In this document: in pieces, positions 1-12,556 of the stretch
Position numbering within the stretch: the first letter of the stretch is position 1
Layout: every line of letters begins with the position of its first letter
DNA from: Microstegium vimineum
Lineage: Eukaryota > Streptophyta > Magnoliopsida > Poales > Poaceae
Direction: 5' to 3'
NCBI GenBank assembly: GCA_022036555.1
Contig: CM039129.1
Coordinates: forward strand, 26,896,553 to 26,960,552
DNA: 64,000 nucleotides
The notes under the pieces: model-generated
What the model was told of the DNA's origin: nothing
Database searches by the model: none
The model's input: only the letters and a program-made list of their open reading frames with translations
Program-made: the position numbers and the translations under genes

Positions 1-2458
1 GGTGAAATCAATTTTGTTAGACTATAAATGTAGATCTTTATGTTAAAAATATAAAATAAATTTTTGGAGAATGTCTTCAGTAATAATTTTTAAATAGTTC
101 TTTTCTGCATTTATCAAAATTAATTGTGTTCCTGCTTGAAATGGTCAAATAAAAATGTGAAGTTTTTATGATAGCTTTGTTATCCTGTGTAGAAGCTAGG
201 AAAAATATAACATGCCATGCTTTTGTGTAAATTTTATTTATTACCTATTAAAATGTGTTTCTGCTGTTTTCTTAGATTAATTCCTGTGGTAAATATGTGC
301 ATAGATAAATCATGAAACTTTTTTTGTAGTCTCTCTATACCATGATCTATCTAGGAAAAATATAATATGTGGTATGTTGTATGGCAGAAAAGATACTTGT
401 AGTTCAAGTGTTCTTTTCTAGGGTTTCGTTTGGAAATTCCTATAGAAAATAATCTAGTAGTGTTGATCATGGAACTTTCGGGATAAATATGTTTCAAGTA
501 GAGAACCTGTTAAAAATAAGATATAGCATGTTTCACCCTGTTAGCTAGTAGCTCTAGTTCTAAGTGCTTTTTCTACATTTAAATTCATCTTTTTGTATCT
601 GCTAGCTGGTAGCTTTGCTTTCGATGAATTCTCTGCAGTAGCATTCAGTATGCTTGTTCTGTCCTCTATAATTTTTGCAGATTTTTTTCTGAATAGTTTA
701 TATTAGGCTTGCTATGTAAAGTGGAACTAGCATGAATACTTAGGTTAATTTTAAAAACAATCTTTGAGTGTTTAATTCTTGTTCACGCATCATCCCCGCA
801 CCATCAAGTTTACTTATATGCATTGCAAACATCCAGGATCAGTAGAGGAACCCCAGGTGCCACTTCTAGAGGAAGGAGTCCAGGAGGTGCAGGAGCTGAA
901 CGAGGAGTACCACGAGCTCGACACTAACCTCCCCGAGTGCCCTGACCACCAGCCCTCCACCTTCACTCAAGGCAAGCCCCGGAGCATCCTTAAGTCTGCC
1001 AGCATTTTATAATTAATCTACTTGAGTATTTTATATTGTGATACATTAGGTGACAGGAGTTGATTGAATCCCAGTTGATGCATTACCCTCCTTGATATTG
1101 AATTTGCCTACCTTGTTACCCTGTTAATAAAAGTATAAGCAACCGCTTAGCCTGCTTAGAACAAATGGTTACATTTATATTTAGGGATAATACCGATCAC
1201 GGTTGGCTATATTTTGCTATCGTGGAAAGAACCTATGGTAGTAATGAAATGCGGGCAACTGGAAGGTAAGGGCACCAAGTGGTTTAGACTTGGGGGCAGT
1301 CCGTCCGTTGGATCGTATAGGTTTGTATACGATGGTGGCCCTCATACATATTCGAATGCGCCCTTTCACATAGGGGTCGATGTGAGTTTCGACCCCGAAG
1401 CCGAGTAAACACTGTCCGGGCTGACTCTCAGTCTACTTTTGGCTCCCTCTAGTTTGGAGATACGACCTGCCCCGTGGTGGCCAACTGATTTCTCCAATTG
1501 GGTGGATTACGCTGAGCTCGCGACGTTACTACCTGGGCAGTGTTGAGCGGTAACCCAATGCATGGACCCGACGGGGAAAGTGTGGGCGTGTGTTAAAGGT
1601 AATCTTGCCAGCTGGTTGTATATCGATTCGAGTCGCCGCCTCCCACCGGATAGTGGGGGATTATGCTGAGCTTCACCACGGTACAACTCCATGTGACATC
1701 AATAATGGTTGTACGAAAATATTGACAAATGAACTGGATATGGTATTATCTTATTGTTTGATTAGATAAAGTGAGTGCTCTAGTACAGTTGCAAAACCTA
1801 GAGATAAATAATAGGATAGAAAATGGCTGCTCTCTTATAATCTTAGTTGTTTAATCTTTCTCGCATTCCGCAAAAGCAAAGTTTATCCATACCCACATAA
1901 ATAGCCATGCATATCCTTGGAGTCTTTATTTTCAGTCAGACGGGTAAGTCTAGCTAAGTACATTCCCGTACTCAGGGTTTATCCCGTTTGTTGCAGATGG
2001 CCAAGTATACTTTGGCTATTGTAAGCACTGTCTCTATCCTGTCGAAGGAGAAGAGGAGTAGGCTTTGGGCAAGGTCTTATACGAGCTCATCTTTTGCTGT
2101 TGTTGGACGTGATCTCGTGGGCATCCCAATTTATTAATGATACTAGTGTGGAGTGAAACTTTGGGTTCGAGTTATAAAATAATGTTTTATTTGGCCACAT
2201 GTGTTGTGGCGTGAGTACTACTTTATTTGGAACAAAGTGTTGTAATAACTTTATTTCGTACTTCAAGTATTTCGTTTAATTGTTGGTTCTTTCGAATGTG
2301 CATACCTGAGTTTGCGCGATCTTGGTTGGAGATACGATTGTTAGAAATCCTTCGAGATTTCCGGACTACCGGGATTATATGGGCTCTAGTGTTTAAAGTG
2401 GTCGTTAAATCAGCTACTTTGGTACTTGATCTCTTATAATTTGGGCAGTTCTGCCACA
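1..2458 (+). mobile_element. Chromovirus LTR, right part (3' or solo LTR)
   Basis: This stretch is collinear with the chromovirus LTRs at 17127-18759 and 27180-29206: the same internal landmarks appear in the same order, and it ends in the same way (CTCTTATAAT then a GGGC-GTT block and a terminal CACA). The end at 2458 is directly followed by copia gag-derived sequence, so the LTR sits inside the copia element of 2459-9544. It is more diverged from the two later copies than they are from each other, with many small indels, so it belongs to an older or different subfamily. The left end lies outside the window, so it cannot be decided whether this is a solo LTR or the 3' LTR of a full element. 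No coding capacity is credible here; the short open frames are chance. Confidence 0.85.
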
Positions 2459-5400
2459 CCTCGTGGAGGTGGTTTTACTCCACCCTTCGTTAGCGGACCA
2501 CGTTTTCCCTATCGTGGTGATCGCTATCCCTCCGTGGGGCAGGAGATGTTTGGTTTTTCTCCTAATTCATTTTTTGGGGCAAATGGGACAACACTGGTAT
2601 CCTTCACAGTTTACTAACCCCAGTGTTGTGTCTTTTGCTCACCCTATGTCTTTTTATTGATGTAGGAAGGAGGACTGGAGGAGACTTGGCTTGTGGATTC
2701 CGAATGCTCACGCCATATGACCGGAAGTGCCAAGTGGTTCTCCAGCCTCAACCCCGTGCACCACACCGAGTATATAACATTCAGGGACAAGAGTAAACGT
2801 AAGGTTATCTCTCGAGGGTCGATCCGAGTGAACTCTTCTTTTGTCCTCAAGGATGTTGCGTTGGTTGCGAATTTGCATTTTAACCTTCTTTCGGTTTCGC
2901 AACTCCTTGATGACAGTTTTGAAGTGAGTTTCAAGCCTATTCTCTCCCGGGTTTTGGACTCTTGTGGTGAGCTTGTTTGCCGGATTTTACCTTTCGGGAA
3001 GGTTTTTCGTGCGGATTTTTCTATCTCTTCTGGGCCTTCACGTTGTCTTCTTGCTGGTTCTTCTTCCGAGCTTTGGAAGTGGCATAGGAGGTTGGGACAC
3101 TTGAGTTTTGACTTGCTAGCAAGGCTTATCTCAATGGACCTTATCCAAGGATTGCCAAAGCTGAAGATCGAGAAGGATTTGGTTTGCCATCCTTGCAGGC
3201 ATGGCAAGATGGTTGCTGCTTCCCATCCTCCTATGACTCAGATCATGACCACTCGACCCGGCGAGCTCTTACACATGGACACAGTTGGTCCAGCTCGGGT
3301 TAGGTCGGAGGGAGGGAAGTGGTATGTTGTTGCAGTCGTTGATGACTACTCGAGGTACTCTTGGGTGTTCTTTTTGGAGAGTAAGGATGAGGCTTTTCCA
3401 CTTGTTCGAGATCTGATTTTGAGATTGCAAAATGAGCTACCTAAGAATTCCATGAGAGCTATCCGCGGTGACAATGGCACAAAATTCAAGAATGCTCACT
3501 TTGCAACTCTTTGCTATTCTTTGGGTCTCGATCACCAGTTTTCCTCACCTCACACTCCCCAGCAGAACAGTGTTGTTGAGCGCAAGAATCAGACCCTTGT
3601 TGAGATGGCCAGGACGATGCTCGATGAGCATAGAACTCCTAGGCGGTATTGGGCCGAGTCACTCAGTTCTGCTTGCTATGTTTCCAATCGCATTTTTCTC
3701 CGAGCTTTCAAGAAGAAGACTTCTTATGAGTTGCGATTTGGGAGACCACCCAAGGTAAGTCACCTACGGGTGTTTGGGTGCAGGTGCTTCATTCTCAAAA
3801 AGGGCGGTAAGTTGGATAAATTTGAATCACGGTCTTCTGACTGTATCTTTCTTAGTTATTCTACTCACTCTCGTGCTTATCGTGCACTTAACCTTGAGAC
3901 TAACCGAGTGATGGAGACTTGTGAGATTACCTTCGATGAGACTATGCCCTGTGTTTCCACTGCTTTTGAGCTTGCAGGTGATGATGAGGTCAACACTAGC
4001 ATCTTTGTGGAGGAGGAGCAGGACGACGCCGACTGAGGTGATTCCGAGCCAACTCCACTGGCTGCCCCCGTCGACCCTGCGATGTCCACTTCGGCTCATG
4101 GCCCCGACCCGACTACTTCCTCTACATGAGGGTCGTTCGAGCAGCTTCCTTAGTTTGTGCCCGTTGCACCTGAGGGAGCTCCAGCTGCTGTTGAGGGGGA
4201 GGCCACTTCGCCTAGGCAGGCTCCGCGCCACGTTCAGCGGCAGCACCCGCCGGAGAACATCATCGGCGACATTGACCGTCGAGTCACACGGTCCAGGTCC
4301 TATATCTCTCGCTTTGCTCATTCGGCTTTTGTCGCTTCTTTTGAGCCCCGAGATGTTAGACACTCTTTGATGGATCCGGATTGAGTTAATGCCATGCATG
4401 AGGAGTTAGAAAACTTTGAGCGAAACCGCGTTTGGGTCTTAATTCCTCCACCACCTAGTTGCCACCCCGTAGGTACCAAATGGGTTTTCAAAAATAAACA
4501 AAGTGAATATGGGGTGGTAGTGCGCAACAAGGCTAGGGTGGTAGCTCAAGGCTTTTGTCAAAAGGAGGGAATAGACTATGAGGAAACCTTTGCTCCCATA
4601 GCTCGTTTAGAAGCCATTATAATCCTTCTAGCTTTTGCGGCTTCTAAGGGTTTTAAACTTTTTCAAATAGACGTTAAAAGTGCTTTCTTAAACGGCTACA
4701 TAGAGGAGGAAGTTTATGTTAAACAACCTCCCGGTTTCAAAAATCTCAAGTTTCCAAGCCATGTTTTTAAACTTCACAAAGCTTTGTATGGTTTGAAACA
4801 AGCCCCTAGAGCATGGTATGATAGATTGCGAACCTGTTTGCTTTCTAAGGGTTTTAAAATGGGTCGGTAGATAAGACGTTGTTTCTCCTCAAGAAAGGCA
4901 AAGACACTCTCCTTGTCCAAATATACGTGGATGATATCATCTTTGGTGGTTCTTCTCATGATCTTGTTGCCAAGTTTGCAGATCTTATGAGCAGGGAATT
5001 TGAGATGAGCATGATGGGAGAGTTGACTTTCTTTCTCGGGTTGCAAATCAAGCAAACCCGGGAAGGGACGTTTGTGCACCAAGGCAAGTACACAAAGGAC
5101 ATCTTGAAGAAATTTGACATGGGCGAGGCAAAGCCCCTCTCGATGCCTATGTCAACTACTACTGCTTTGGATGCGGACGAGGAAGGAGAGGCGGTGGACC
5201 AGACCGAGTACCGAAGCATGATCGGGTCGCTTCTGTACCTGACGGCGACCCGGCCAGACATTCAGTTCGTCGTCTGCCTGTGTGCTCACTTTCAGACATC
5301 ACCACGGACTTTGCATAAGTAGGCGGTGAAACGCATCATGAGGTACTTGCGCTTCACTCCCGAATTTGGTCTTTGGTTTTCCACCTCTTCCTCTCTTGTG

Positions 5401-5866
5401 CTTTGCGGTTATTCTGACGCCGACTTTGCCGGTTGCGGACTTGATCGGAAGTCCACTTCTGGGACTTGCCAGTTTCTCGGGTCTTCTTTGGTTTCTTGGT
5501 CTTCTCGCAAGTAGTCTAGCATGGCACAGTCGACGTGAGAAGCTGAGTACGTTGCCGCGGCTAGCTGTTGCTCGCAGTTGATTTGGATGATTGCCACTTT
5601 GAAAGATTTCGGTCTTGAGCTTACTAAGGTGCCTCTGCTTTGCGATAGCACAAGTGCAATTAGTGTGGCCAAAAATCCTGTGCTTCATTCAAAGACCAAG
5701 CACATTGAGGTCCGCTTTCATTTCTTGTGAGATCATTACGAGAAGGGTGACATTGACCTTCGGCGTGTCGAGACCCACAACCAGCTTGCAGATATTCTCA
5801 CAAAGCCTTTGGATCAAGCTGCGTTTTCTCGCCTTCGGAGCGAGTTGGGTGTTTGCTTTCCTTTTT
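2459..5866 (+). pseudogene. Copia gag-pol remnant (PR-IN-RT-RH)
   Basis: The gag tail (2459-2665) is Gly/Pro/Phe-rich. The protease signature follows at about 2696-2725, reading DSECSRHMTG, so the catalytic D-S-G is changed to D-S-E. A GAG-pre-integrase zinc region (HRRLGHLS, about 3090) and the integrase core follow, with acidic residues in LLHMDTVGP, RGDNGT and VVERKNQ. RT contains YVDDIIFGG (about 4930-4950), and RNase H runs to about 5866. In-frame stops occur at 4034, 4127, 4145, 4382, 5320, 5512 and others, and the frame changes near 4862, where one base appears lost. Several stops are TAG where Gln is expected or TGA where Trp is expected. This would be the polyprotein that makes the particle enzymes of a SIRE-type element, but it is non-functional. 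Confidence 0.9.
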
Positions 5867-7508
5867 AGAGGAGGAAAGTTTTGTGTATCATAGTTGTTTT
5901 TGGTTCTTTTTTGTTTTTTCTTTGTGCTTCTTCTCAATTGGTGTCTTGTTAGTGTTAGTTGGTGTCATTGCATTGTGCATCTCATTTGCATTTCTGACAT
6001 AGTTCATTTCAAGCTTCATACTTATAGCCGATATAATGAATCTATGCTCTGTTTGAGGTGCTTTATGTGACGATGGTGTTGCCTAACTTAGACTCTTTTT
6101 GATCTCTAGATATGCAATAAAGCTAAGTTAGCAAAGCTTTAAAACTGAATTTAATTCTCCATGTCACCTCTAAAAGGGCACTAGCATGTGTAGGCTTTCG
6201 AAGATCCTTCTTGGCTTCCTTGTATATAGCTTGTAACTATGGCTCATCATTGTTTCATTCACTACCTTTGAGCACCATGATTAATATCTAAAATGAAATT
6301 GCTCTCTGTTTTGTGAATTGGAAATATCGAGTTGGGTCTGCATTGTGAGCACTTCACCGTGTGTTCGAGACTGCTTCCCATATGGGTCGATACTTGAGCG
6401 GTGTCGTGTATAACCAAAACCGGTGTGTCAAGTCCTTTGACTTCGCCCGGTTGGTAAGCAGTGGCATCACTTTGCTTACAACCGCTCGCATACAACTTAA
6501 ATGTGCCAAAAACTGAAAATTGGCTGCAAAACTCTGAAATTTGGAAAATTCATTCAGTTGGGTCATTGGCTTGTTGTACGAACTTTGCTAAGGGATAGTT
6601 TTACTTGGTATACATGAGACTGCTTTGAGATAGATCCTATCTTGTTTGCCTTGTCTAGCTGTCTCTAAGAGGTGATACCCTTTCTCTGCTCTCACATGAT
6701 ATGCTCTCTAAAATAGCTTCTAAAGTGATCTTAAGCTCAACTTGAGTCTTTGTTGGGCATGTAGAGCTTTTCCTATTCTCACAGGGTCACATCACTTAGA
6801 GCATCTATTCATTGTCTTAGCTCTAAGTATGAAGCTTTTGCACTCATTTTGCATTTCATGGCATTTGTAGCCAGATCTTGAGTTGTTAATGTTTGATGAG
6901 CTACATGTGTCAACAAGGGGGAGAGATGTGCATTTCATTCCATTTTCAGCCATCTACTTCCAAGGGGGAGAAAGAGTGCATCTCATTGGTTTCTTTGGTT
7001 TAGAGCTTCTTTGGTCAAGGGGGAGTTTTGTGTGCTTCTTTTGCCCTAAGGAGCTCATTTGGTATCTTGAGTGTGCTTTTGCCCAGGGGGAGCTTTTGCT
7101 AGATGTGTTGAGCCTTTGCCTCTTCTGGAGGGTCTAGCTTGCTTTGTTGGCTCCAACAGGTTTCGATTGCTTCTTGAGCATTAGGGGACGTAAGTGGTTT
7201 CAATTGGTATCTTTTGAGCTCCCCTAGTGTTTAAATTGGAAGTCTGAGCTTTGACAGATGTGACTAGTTTCTTGGACTTGCTAGCGGTGTTGACCATGTT
7301 TTCTGCCTCTTCTTGAGGGCTAGCTTTGTTTTGCTTGGTTGCGTCGAGTCATTGCCCGTCTTTGGGAACCAATTTTTGGACTCATTTTTGCTTCTCTCAA
7401 GTGACCCCGTTTTGGCTTTGTTAGCTTTTTGGTCATTTGGAGAGCTTTACCTTGTGGCTCAAATCTGAAATGCACTTGTGTTGACAATGCACTCATCAAG
7501 GGGGAGAT
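5867..7508 (+). other. Post-pol non-coding region with repeated polypurine tracts
   Basis: There are 1.64 kb between the end of RNase H and the 3' LTR, as expected of SIRE-type elements, where an envelope-like ORF may lie. No such ORF survives here. The motif AAGGGGGAG or a close variant occurs near 6915, 6961, 7017, 7084 and 7498. The last copy directly precedes the LTR and is the presumed polypurine primer for plus-strand DNA synthesis. Confidence 0.7.
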
Positions 7509-9544
7509 TGCGAACACATGGTGGGTAAGTACCCATGTAGTTCAGTTTTGTGATGAGTGATTGCCCAACACTTGAGCGGTTCAGTTTGAGTGGCTTGATT
7601 CTAACCCTTTGCGAAAGCAAATGTGTGCCTGTCTATCGGCTTGTGGTGTGCAGGTGCTATGCCTAGTGACAGTGGTCAATGGCGTGGAGAAGGTCGAGTA
7701 GAGGCTTGCCGTGTCGATGGATTGAGAGCTGTGAAGGGCGGAAGCGGGGCTCGGACTGAGGGACCATGGGCACCGGCGGACTAGCTGTGGTGGCTAGTAC
7801 TTGGCACCGGCAAGTGCGAGAAGACAGGGAGGTAGACCGAGTCGACCAAGTCAAGACGGTGGACGAGCGGGTTGAGCGGAGGCTCATGGGACTCGGAGTC
7901 CGAACGGGCGAGGACAAGGTGGCTCGAGTCAAGCGGTTTTGTGGTTTGGGCCTCAAAACCATCCGAGGACGGTTTCCGAGTTTGGGCCTCAAAACTCGGG
8001 GTTCGGTAGTTGAGCCCAAAGCTACCGGTGGTGGGTTTCCTGGGTTTGGGCCTCATAACCTAGGCGGAGCTTCCGAGGAAGCGGGGATGGCACGTGGCGG
8101 AATCCTAGAGGTTACGTCGAGGCAACGGCAACTCCCGGCAGGAAGCGGGGTTGTCCATTCAAAATGCGGGAGGTATTTTCTGGAGCTTGGACTGCAATGC
8201 TTAGGTAGGTAGTTCACTAAATGTATCTAGGGGGGCCTTTGAGAAATAGCCAAAGCCCAATAAGTAGGGGGTGAAGGGGTATCCCTCATCCTATCTCTTG
8301 AACCCTAATCATTTGCCCCAACTGTCCCTCTCTACCCTCTATCTAGTTCATGAGATCCCTAGGTTGATTTCACCAACCTCTGTAAGAACTCGAATCTTTT
8401 AGTGGGAATCGGAGGCCCGACTCTCCAAGTGCCATGGCACGGTTAGTTTCTTGATCGAGTCTCCCCGATTGCTTGTGTTCTTCGCGTTTTGCTTTTTCTC
8501 TCTCTTTTTCCCGAGTTGATTTCTCTTTGTTGAGAGTAGCTTTGCAAAACCAACTTGACTCAAGTTGTTCATATTCGTGAGGAGCATCTTTGCACCGAAG
8601 GAATTCATCTCAAACCTCACGAGTACGTAGATTGAGCGTTTTCTTTACGGCGTTCTTTCTTTTGCTCTCTTCTCCACCAAATCTGAGTGTTCCCATTTAT
8701 CCTCTCCAAATTGAGCGATGATTTCTTCGAGATAGCTCCACAACTGCACTAGGATCATGCCTACAAAGTTTGGTTGCAGTTGGAGTTCATTTGGTTGAGT
8801 TTTGGGAACAATTGGTGGAGAGAAGTTCGTTTTCGCGGGGAACAATTTTCTGTCTGTGAGCGTCGGACCACTTACCCCTAAGCTTCGGACCATAGCAAGT
8901 GGTCTAGTGGTCTTGACTTTTCTCGTGTCAAGCAGCTAGGGGCGTCGGACCACCCTCCGGACCTCTCGTCTTTTGAGCTCCGGACCTTTGACGAGTGGTC
9001 CGGTGGCTCTGCTGAGAAACACTACCACGCGTCAGACCTCTCTCCTTGGTCCGATGGGGTAGTCCGGTGGTTAGGTCCGGAGGCGGAGTGCTTACTGGAT
9101 CGTTTGGCGAGTGAGCATCGGACCACCTTCCTTGTTCCGGAGGTGGCATCGGACTAGTCCAGAGCCTCTGGTCCGGAGCTAGGGTGCTCACTGTGTTGGC
9201 GTGTCTCAGCGGGTGAAAGAGTCGGACCTGAGCTCCGAACTACTCACTATAGTCTGGTGGCTCAGTTCCATCTGGTCTGGAGCCTCTGTTTGGTTGCAAT
9301 TTTCGCCTCTTTTGCCTAGGTTCTTGCCTCTTTTCCATAGGGGTTGAGGACTTGGTTTTTGGGGTTTCCGGTGAGTTTTCCTCCACTGTCCGTGAGCTTT
9401 CATTTCTCCGTTTTCGTCTGAATATATGCAGAGAGAGCACCCAACAATAGGGTTTGGTTTTTGGGAAGAGTGGCCCGAATATTCAGAGAGAAATTTGAGG
9501 CTCCCATTCACCCCCCCCTTCTGGTCGCCATTCTCGGTCCTTCA
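7509..9544 (+). mobile_element. SIRE-like copia 3' LTR
   Basis: It starts TGCGAACACATGG just after the polypurine tract AAGGGGGAGAT and ends CGGTCCTTCA (2036 bp). Inside are three copies of a TTTGGGCCTC-AAAC motif (7945-8060) and a dense field of CGGACC/GGTCCG words (about 8868-9240). The end (C-run, TCTGGTCGCC, TTCTCGGTCC) matches in reverse the LTR ends at 12056 and 12571, which places the three LTRs in one family. The sequence beyond 9544 is unrelated gypsy LTR. Confidence 0.85.
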
Positions 9545-10904
9545 TAGGTAGATCTTGTTGCTACGAATCTAACGCAATTTGAATGGATAAAAACAGAGTT
9601 GAAACGGAGATTTTATGGGCAAAAGAAAGTCAGTGGCATTTTTGTGAAACCTAGAAAGCGTATTTTGGTCTACCCGAGAAGGTTTACGTTTTTAAATCTG
9701 AAAAACGTATTCCCGAAAGGACGCTTTGGTCTATGGGTTCAACATTAAAAATGTTGAGGGCTCTTTTGCAAAACATCATTGTGAAGGGGTATCGACTGCT
9801 GATGGCCGTTGGATCTCAAACAGACGGATTTGATTAGATCAGAGGGGGTGAGGGAGGTTGGCTCACCGGAAACAGAGAGGACGGCGGCTCCTTCACCGGA
9901 GTTGGGCGGCGGGATCCCAATTCGGGGCTACAGGGCACGATTCGGGACGGGGAAAGGATGGGAGCAAATTGAAGTGCGATGCAAACTAGCTCCTGCTATC
10001 AGTTGAATCGATTTCCCTATGGAGATGGTAGTACGCAAGGCGGGTCTGCTCGGGAGAACCGGTGTGCGTGCACGGAAGAGCAGGAGGAGAAAGAGAGGGT
10101 GAAGCCGGGGTTTTCGGCCTGCTCACCACGCTGCGAAGGTCGAGGAGCAGCTCGGGGCGGATGCGGGGCAGAGGAACGGGGAGACGAGCACGGCGGCGGT
10201 GGCTAGGGTTTGAAGCTCGCTGTTGTGCTGCTCAGGTGCGCGACTGCGGCTGCTAGGGGGTGGTAAGGGGGGGGGAAGGAGTACAGGGCGCCAGGTTTTA
10301 TAGCACGGAGACACGACAGAGAAGGAAGGAGAGCCATCGCGAGCTCAAATCGCGCTCGGTGGAAAGGAAGGCATCGGCTTCCTTGTTTGGAAGGCCGGAG
10401 GAGGAAGAAGGCAAGGGCGACGGGCGGCTAACGCGTGGGGTTGCCATGTCAGCGAGGGAAGGAGGCGTCCGTGCGGTTGGGGAACCGGGGCGGCCTGCTG
10501 GGTTTGTCACTAGGCGAGGCCCAAGGGGAAAGAAGGGAGAGGAGGGGGAAGAGGCCGAGCTGGGCTTTTAAGTCGGCTTGGGCCTGCGGGTGTGGGAAAG
10601 GGTGCAGGGAGGGTGAGGGTTCTGGGCCTTCAGGCCAAAAGGGGAGAGAGGGGGTTCCATTTTTTTTGTTTTATTTCAAAACACTTTTCAAATTCATTTT
10701 AAAAAAAATCCTATTTAAATTTCGAAATTTCACTCAACATAATAAGACAAATGCACCAGCATGAATGCAACAAACCTGTTACTACCTTCTAATAACTTTT
10801 AATTTCATGAAAAGTTTTATTTCCTATGTTTTCATGAGCACCAAAAATTGCAATTAAATCATTTTATTACTATTTTTCCAGAAAACAAAATTTGGGGTGT
10901 TACA
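9545..10904 (-). mobile_element. Gypsy LTR, minus strand, truncated
   Basis: On the minus strand this begins at 10904 with TGTAACACCCCAAATTTTG, a common start of grass Ty3/gypsy LTRs. It runs leftwards to 9545, where the copia LTR interrupts it. A TATAAAA box lies on the minus strand at 10296-10302, inside a GC-rich promoter-like stretch. No polypurine tract precedes the start on the minus strand, so this is a 5' LTR or a solo LTR. Its other half must lie left of the copia insertion, outside the window. Confidence 0.75.
10296..10302 (-). promoter_or_regulatory. TATA box of the minus-strand gypsy LTR
   Basis: TATAAAA on the minus strand in a GC-rich LTR context. It is about 600 bp inside the LTR start, a normal position for the core promoter of a long gypsy LTR. 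Confidence 0.5.
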
Positions 10905-11639
10905 GGCCAATTATTGTCATGGTTTGCTGACATGGAGATGATAGTGTTGGTCTGGATAGTATAATCCCAGTACTGTATTTACGATTCCATGAGTTCGTGA
11001 AGAGTGGGTTTGAAAGATGTATAAATAATGTTGTTTCTTTTGTTCGTGCTCTCGCTCTCGTGGTTCCCCTTAGATCGGATACTTGAGGATCCCATGGAGG
11101 CCGATCTTTTGGCTAAGTGCGAGCAATCCCGTCTTGAAGTTGTGGATCTTTGTAGTAAGATATATGACCAGATGGAAGTGTTCCCTCCCTCCTCTTGACT
11201 AAAAGATTTGTTTATCTTTGTAATATACATTCTGGATGATCTTCTTTTGTTAATATATCATTAGGCTTCGTCCTGTGCTTTCTTGATTCTAAGATATATT
11301 TGGCTTGTTTGATCAATTATGTTTTCTTGTAAGCCCTTTCGGGTTCTTCTGACTTGTATGATGTATGTGATCTTATGCCTATATACTAGGCTTTTGAGTT
11401 GTCTTGCTTCATATAGATCCTAGTTCTCTCTTTGTAGTATTCTTGATTTTTGAATCGAGAAGGCTATATTGGAGTAGATATTCAGGTTTGTGTGATGCTT
11501 CTTGTAGCTTTATATGTTTTGGATTCATACTTTGTAGCTCTTTTGTGCCCTCCGAGTTGTTTCAGTGTAGCACTGTTGGTCTACTCTCCGTTAAGTAGTT
11601 TGTTGATGTTTTTCTATGTTGAAGGAGTGTTTGACTTGT
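10905..11639. other. Unassigned retroelement 3' region
   Basis: No long ORF is present. On the plus strand at about 11088-11198 a short frame reads like the coiled-coil tail of the gypsy-type extra genes found elsewhere in the window (ADLLAKCEQSRLEVVDL...), followed by a T-rich untranslated-like stretch. This would fit the end of a Tat-type accessory gene, but the match is by eye and short. Confidence 0.3.
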
Positions 11640-12055
11640 AGTCGTGCCGAGTTGTGCTGCTCCTTAGGAAGTCAACTATATGTGTCATGCCACTTTTTCG
11701 GAGCGGTTGACTTGTAGATATATGAACCAGACTATGCCGCTCATGGTGCAAAGCAGCCGGTTAGTTTGTCATGTTGCTTTCCTTAAGCAATTGACTTGTG
11801 ATGCCAGACAGTGTTGCTCATGGTGCAAAGTTGTCGGCTTGTCATGTTGTCTTTTGAAACGGTTGACTTGTAAATATATGAAGCAGACTATGCCGCTCAT
11901 GGCGCGAAGCAGTCGGTTAGTTTGTCATGTTGCATTCCTTAAGCAATTGACTTGTAATGCCAGACAATGCTGCTCATGGTGCAAAGCTGTCGGCGTGTCA
12001 TGTCGTTTTCTTTGAAACGGTTGACTTGTAAATATATGAACCAGACTGTGCTGCT
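11640..12055. repeat. 157-bp tandem array of paired 84/72-bp subunits
   Basis: The words CGGTTGACTTGTA and CAATTGACTTGT alternate. The first starts at 11704, 11860 and 12018, giving units of 156 and 158 bp. Each unit holds two related halves that share TTGACTTG, GCTCATGGTGCAAAG and TTGTCATGTTG. A degenerate half-unit precedes 11704, and the third unit is cut at 12055 by the copia LTR. This is a higher-order satellite-like structure. Confidence 0.85.
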
Positions 12056-12163
12056 TGAAGGACCGAGAACGGCGACCAGAGGGGGGTGAATGGGAGCCTC
12101 AAATTTCTCTCGAAATATTCGGGCCACTCTTCCCAAAAACCAAACCCAGTTGATGGGTGCTCG
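12056..12163 (-). mobile_element. Copia LTR 3' end fragment
   Basis: The last 108 bp of the SIRE-like LTR in minus orientation, ending at 12056 with the CCTTCA terminus. It joins gag-coding sequence at about 12163; CTC is shared by both partners at the join, which indicates a deletion between gag and the 3' LTR by short-homology repair. Confidence 0.75.
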
Positions 12164-12525
12164 TACTCTCTACGGTATGTGTCGAAGAGTCTAGACTTGA
12201 TCTGAGGGTTGCCCTCATGATATCTCAAGAGTGTTTGCCAGATCTCCCGTGCCGCAGTGAGACTCGAAACTTGCTCAAACTCAGGAATAGACAAGCAAGA
12301 GAAGAGAATGCTACGGGCTCTTGCGTTTGACGCATGTTGCGTGACTTGGATATCGGTGATCCGAGCGCCAAGAACCACGTAGTCCTCATTCTCACAAATC
12401 TCCCAAAACTTCGTATCAAGCCCTTGGAGGTAAGCGGACATGCGCACCTTCCAATAGGCAAAGTTGGTTCCATCGACGTAAGGAGGTTTACCAGCACCTC
12501 GCTCCATGTCGCATTTGCGGATCAA
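12164..12525 (-). pseudogene. Copia gag N-terminal fragment
   Basis: The reading frame starts MIRKCDMERGAGKPPYVDG and continues with the copia gag region (FAYWKVRM, GLDTKFWEICENEDY, SRLFDTYRREYE). It starts 45 bp inside the LTR end, just after the primer-binding site, as expected of a copia gag. It is cut after about 120 residues, where LTR sequence takes over. Confidence 0.85.
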
Positions 12526-12556
12526 GAACCGTGTAAGGTGGATTGATCCTTAACCG

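Larger units (their letters stand above)
2459..9544 (+). mobile_element. SIRE/Maximus-like copia element, 5' truncated
   Basis: This plus-strand Ty1/copia element is recognised by the copia order protease, integrase, RT, RNase H, by a long non-coding stretch after pol, and by a 2.0-kb 3' LTR ending in the C-run plus TCGCCATTCTCGG type terminus. The 5' LTR and most of gag lie left of the window, behind the chromovirus LTR that is inserted at 2458. The 3' LTR ends at 9544 inside a minus-strand gypsy LTR, so the element is itself nested. Many nonsense codons and at least one frameshift show that it is old and inactive. Confidence 0.85.

Noticed and set aside
3827..4399. Minus-strand 190-codon frame over the SIRE linker
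   Set aside because: Shadow of the plus-strand copia polyprotein; no similarity recognised.
9206..9511. Minus-strand 101-codon frame in the SIRE LTR
   Set aside because: Lies entirely within the LTR, matches the other LTR copies as DNA only, and has no domain.
11704..12055. CRISPR-like array
   Set aside because: Repeats are adjacent long units without unique spacers, in a plant retroelement setting; it is a tandem repeat.
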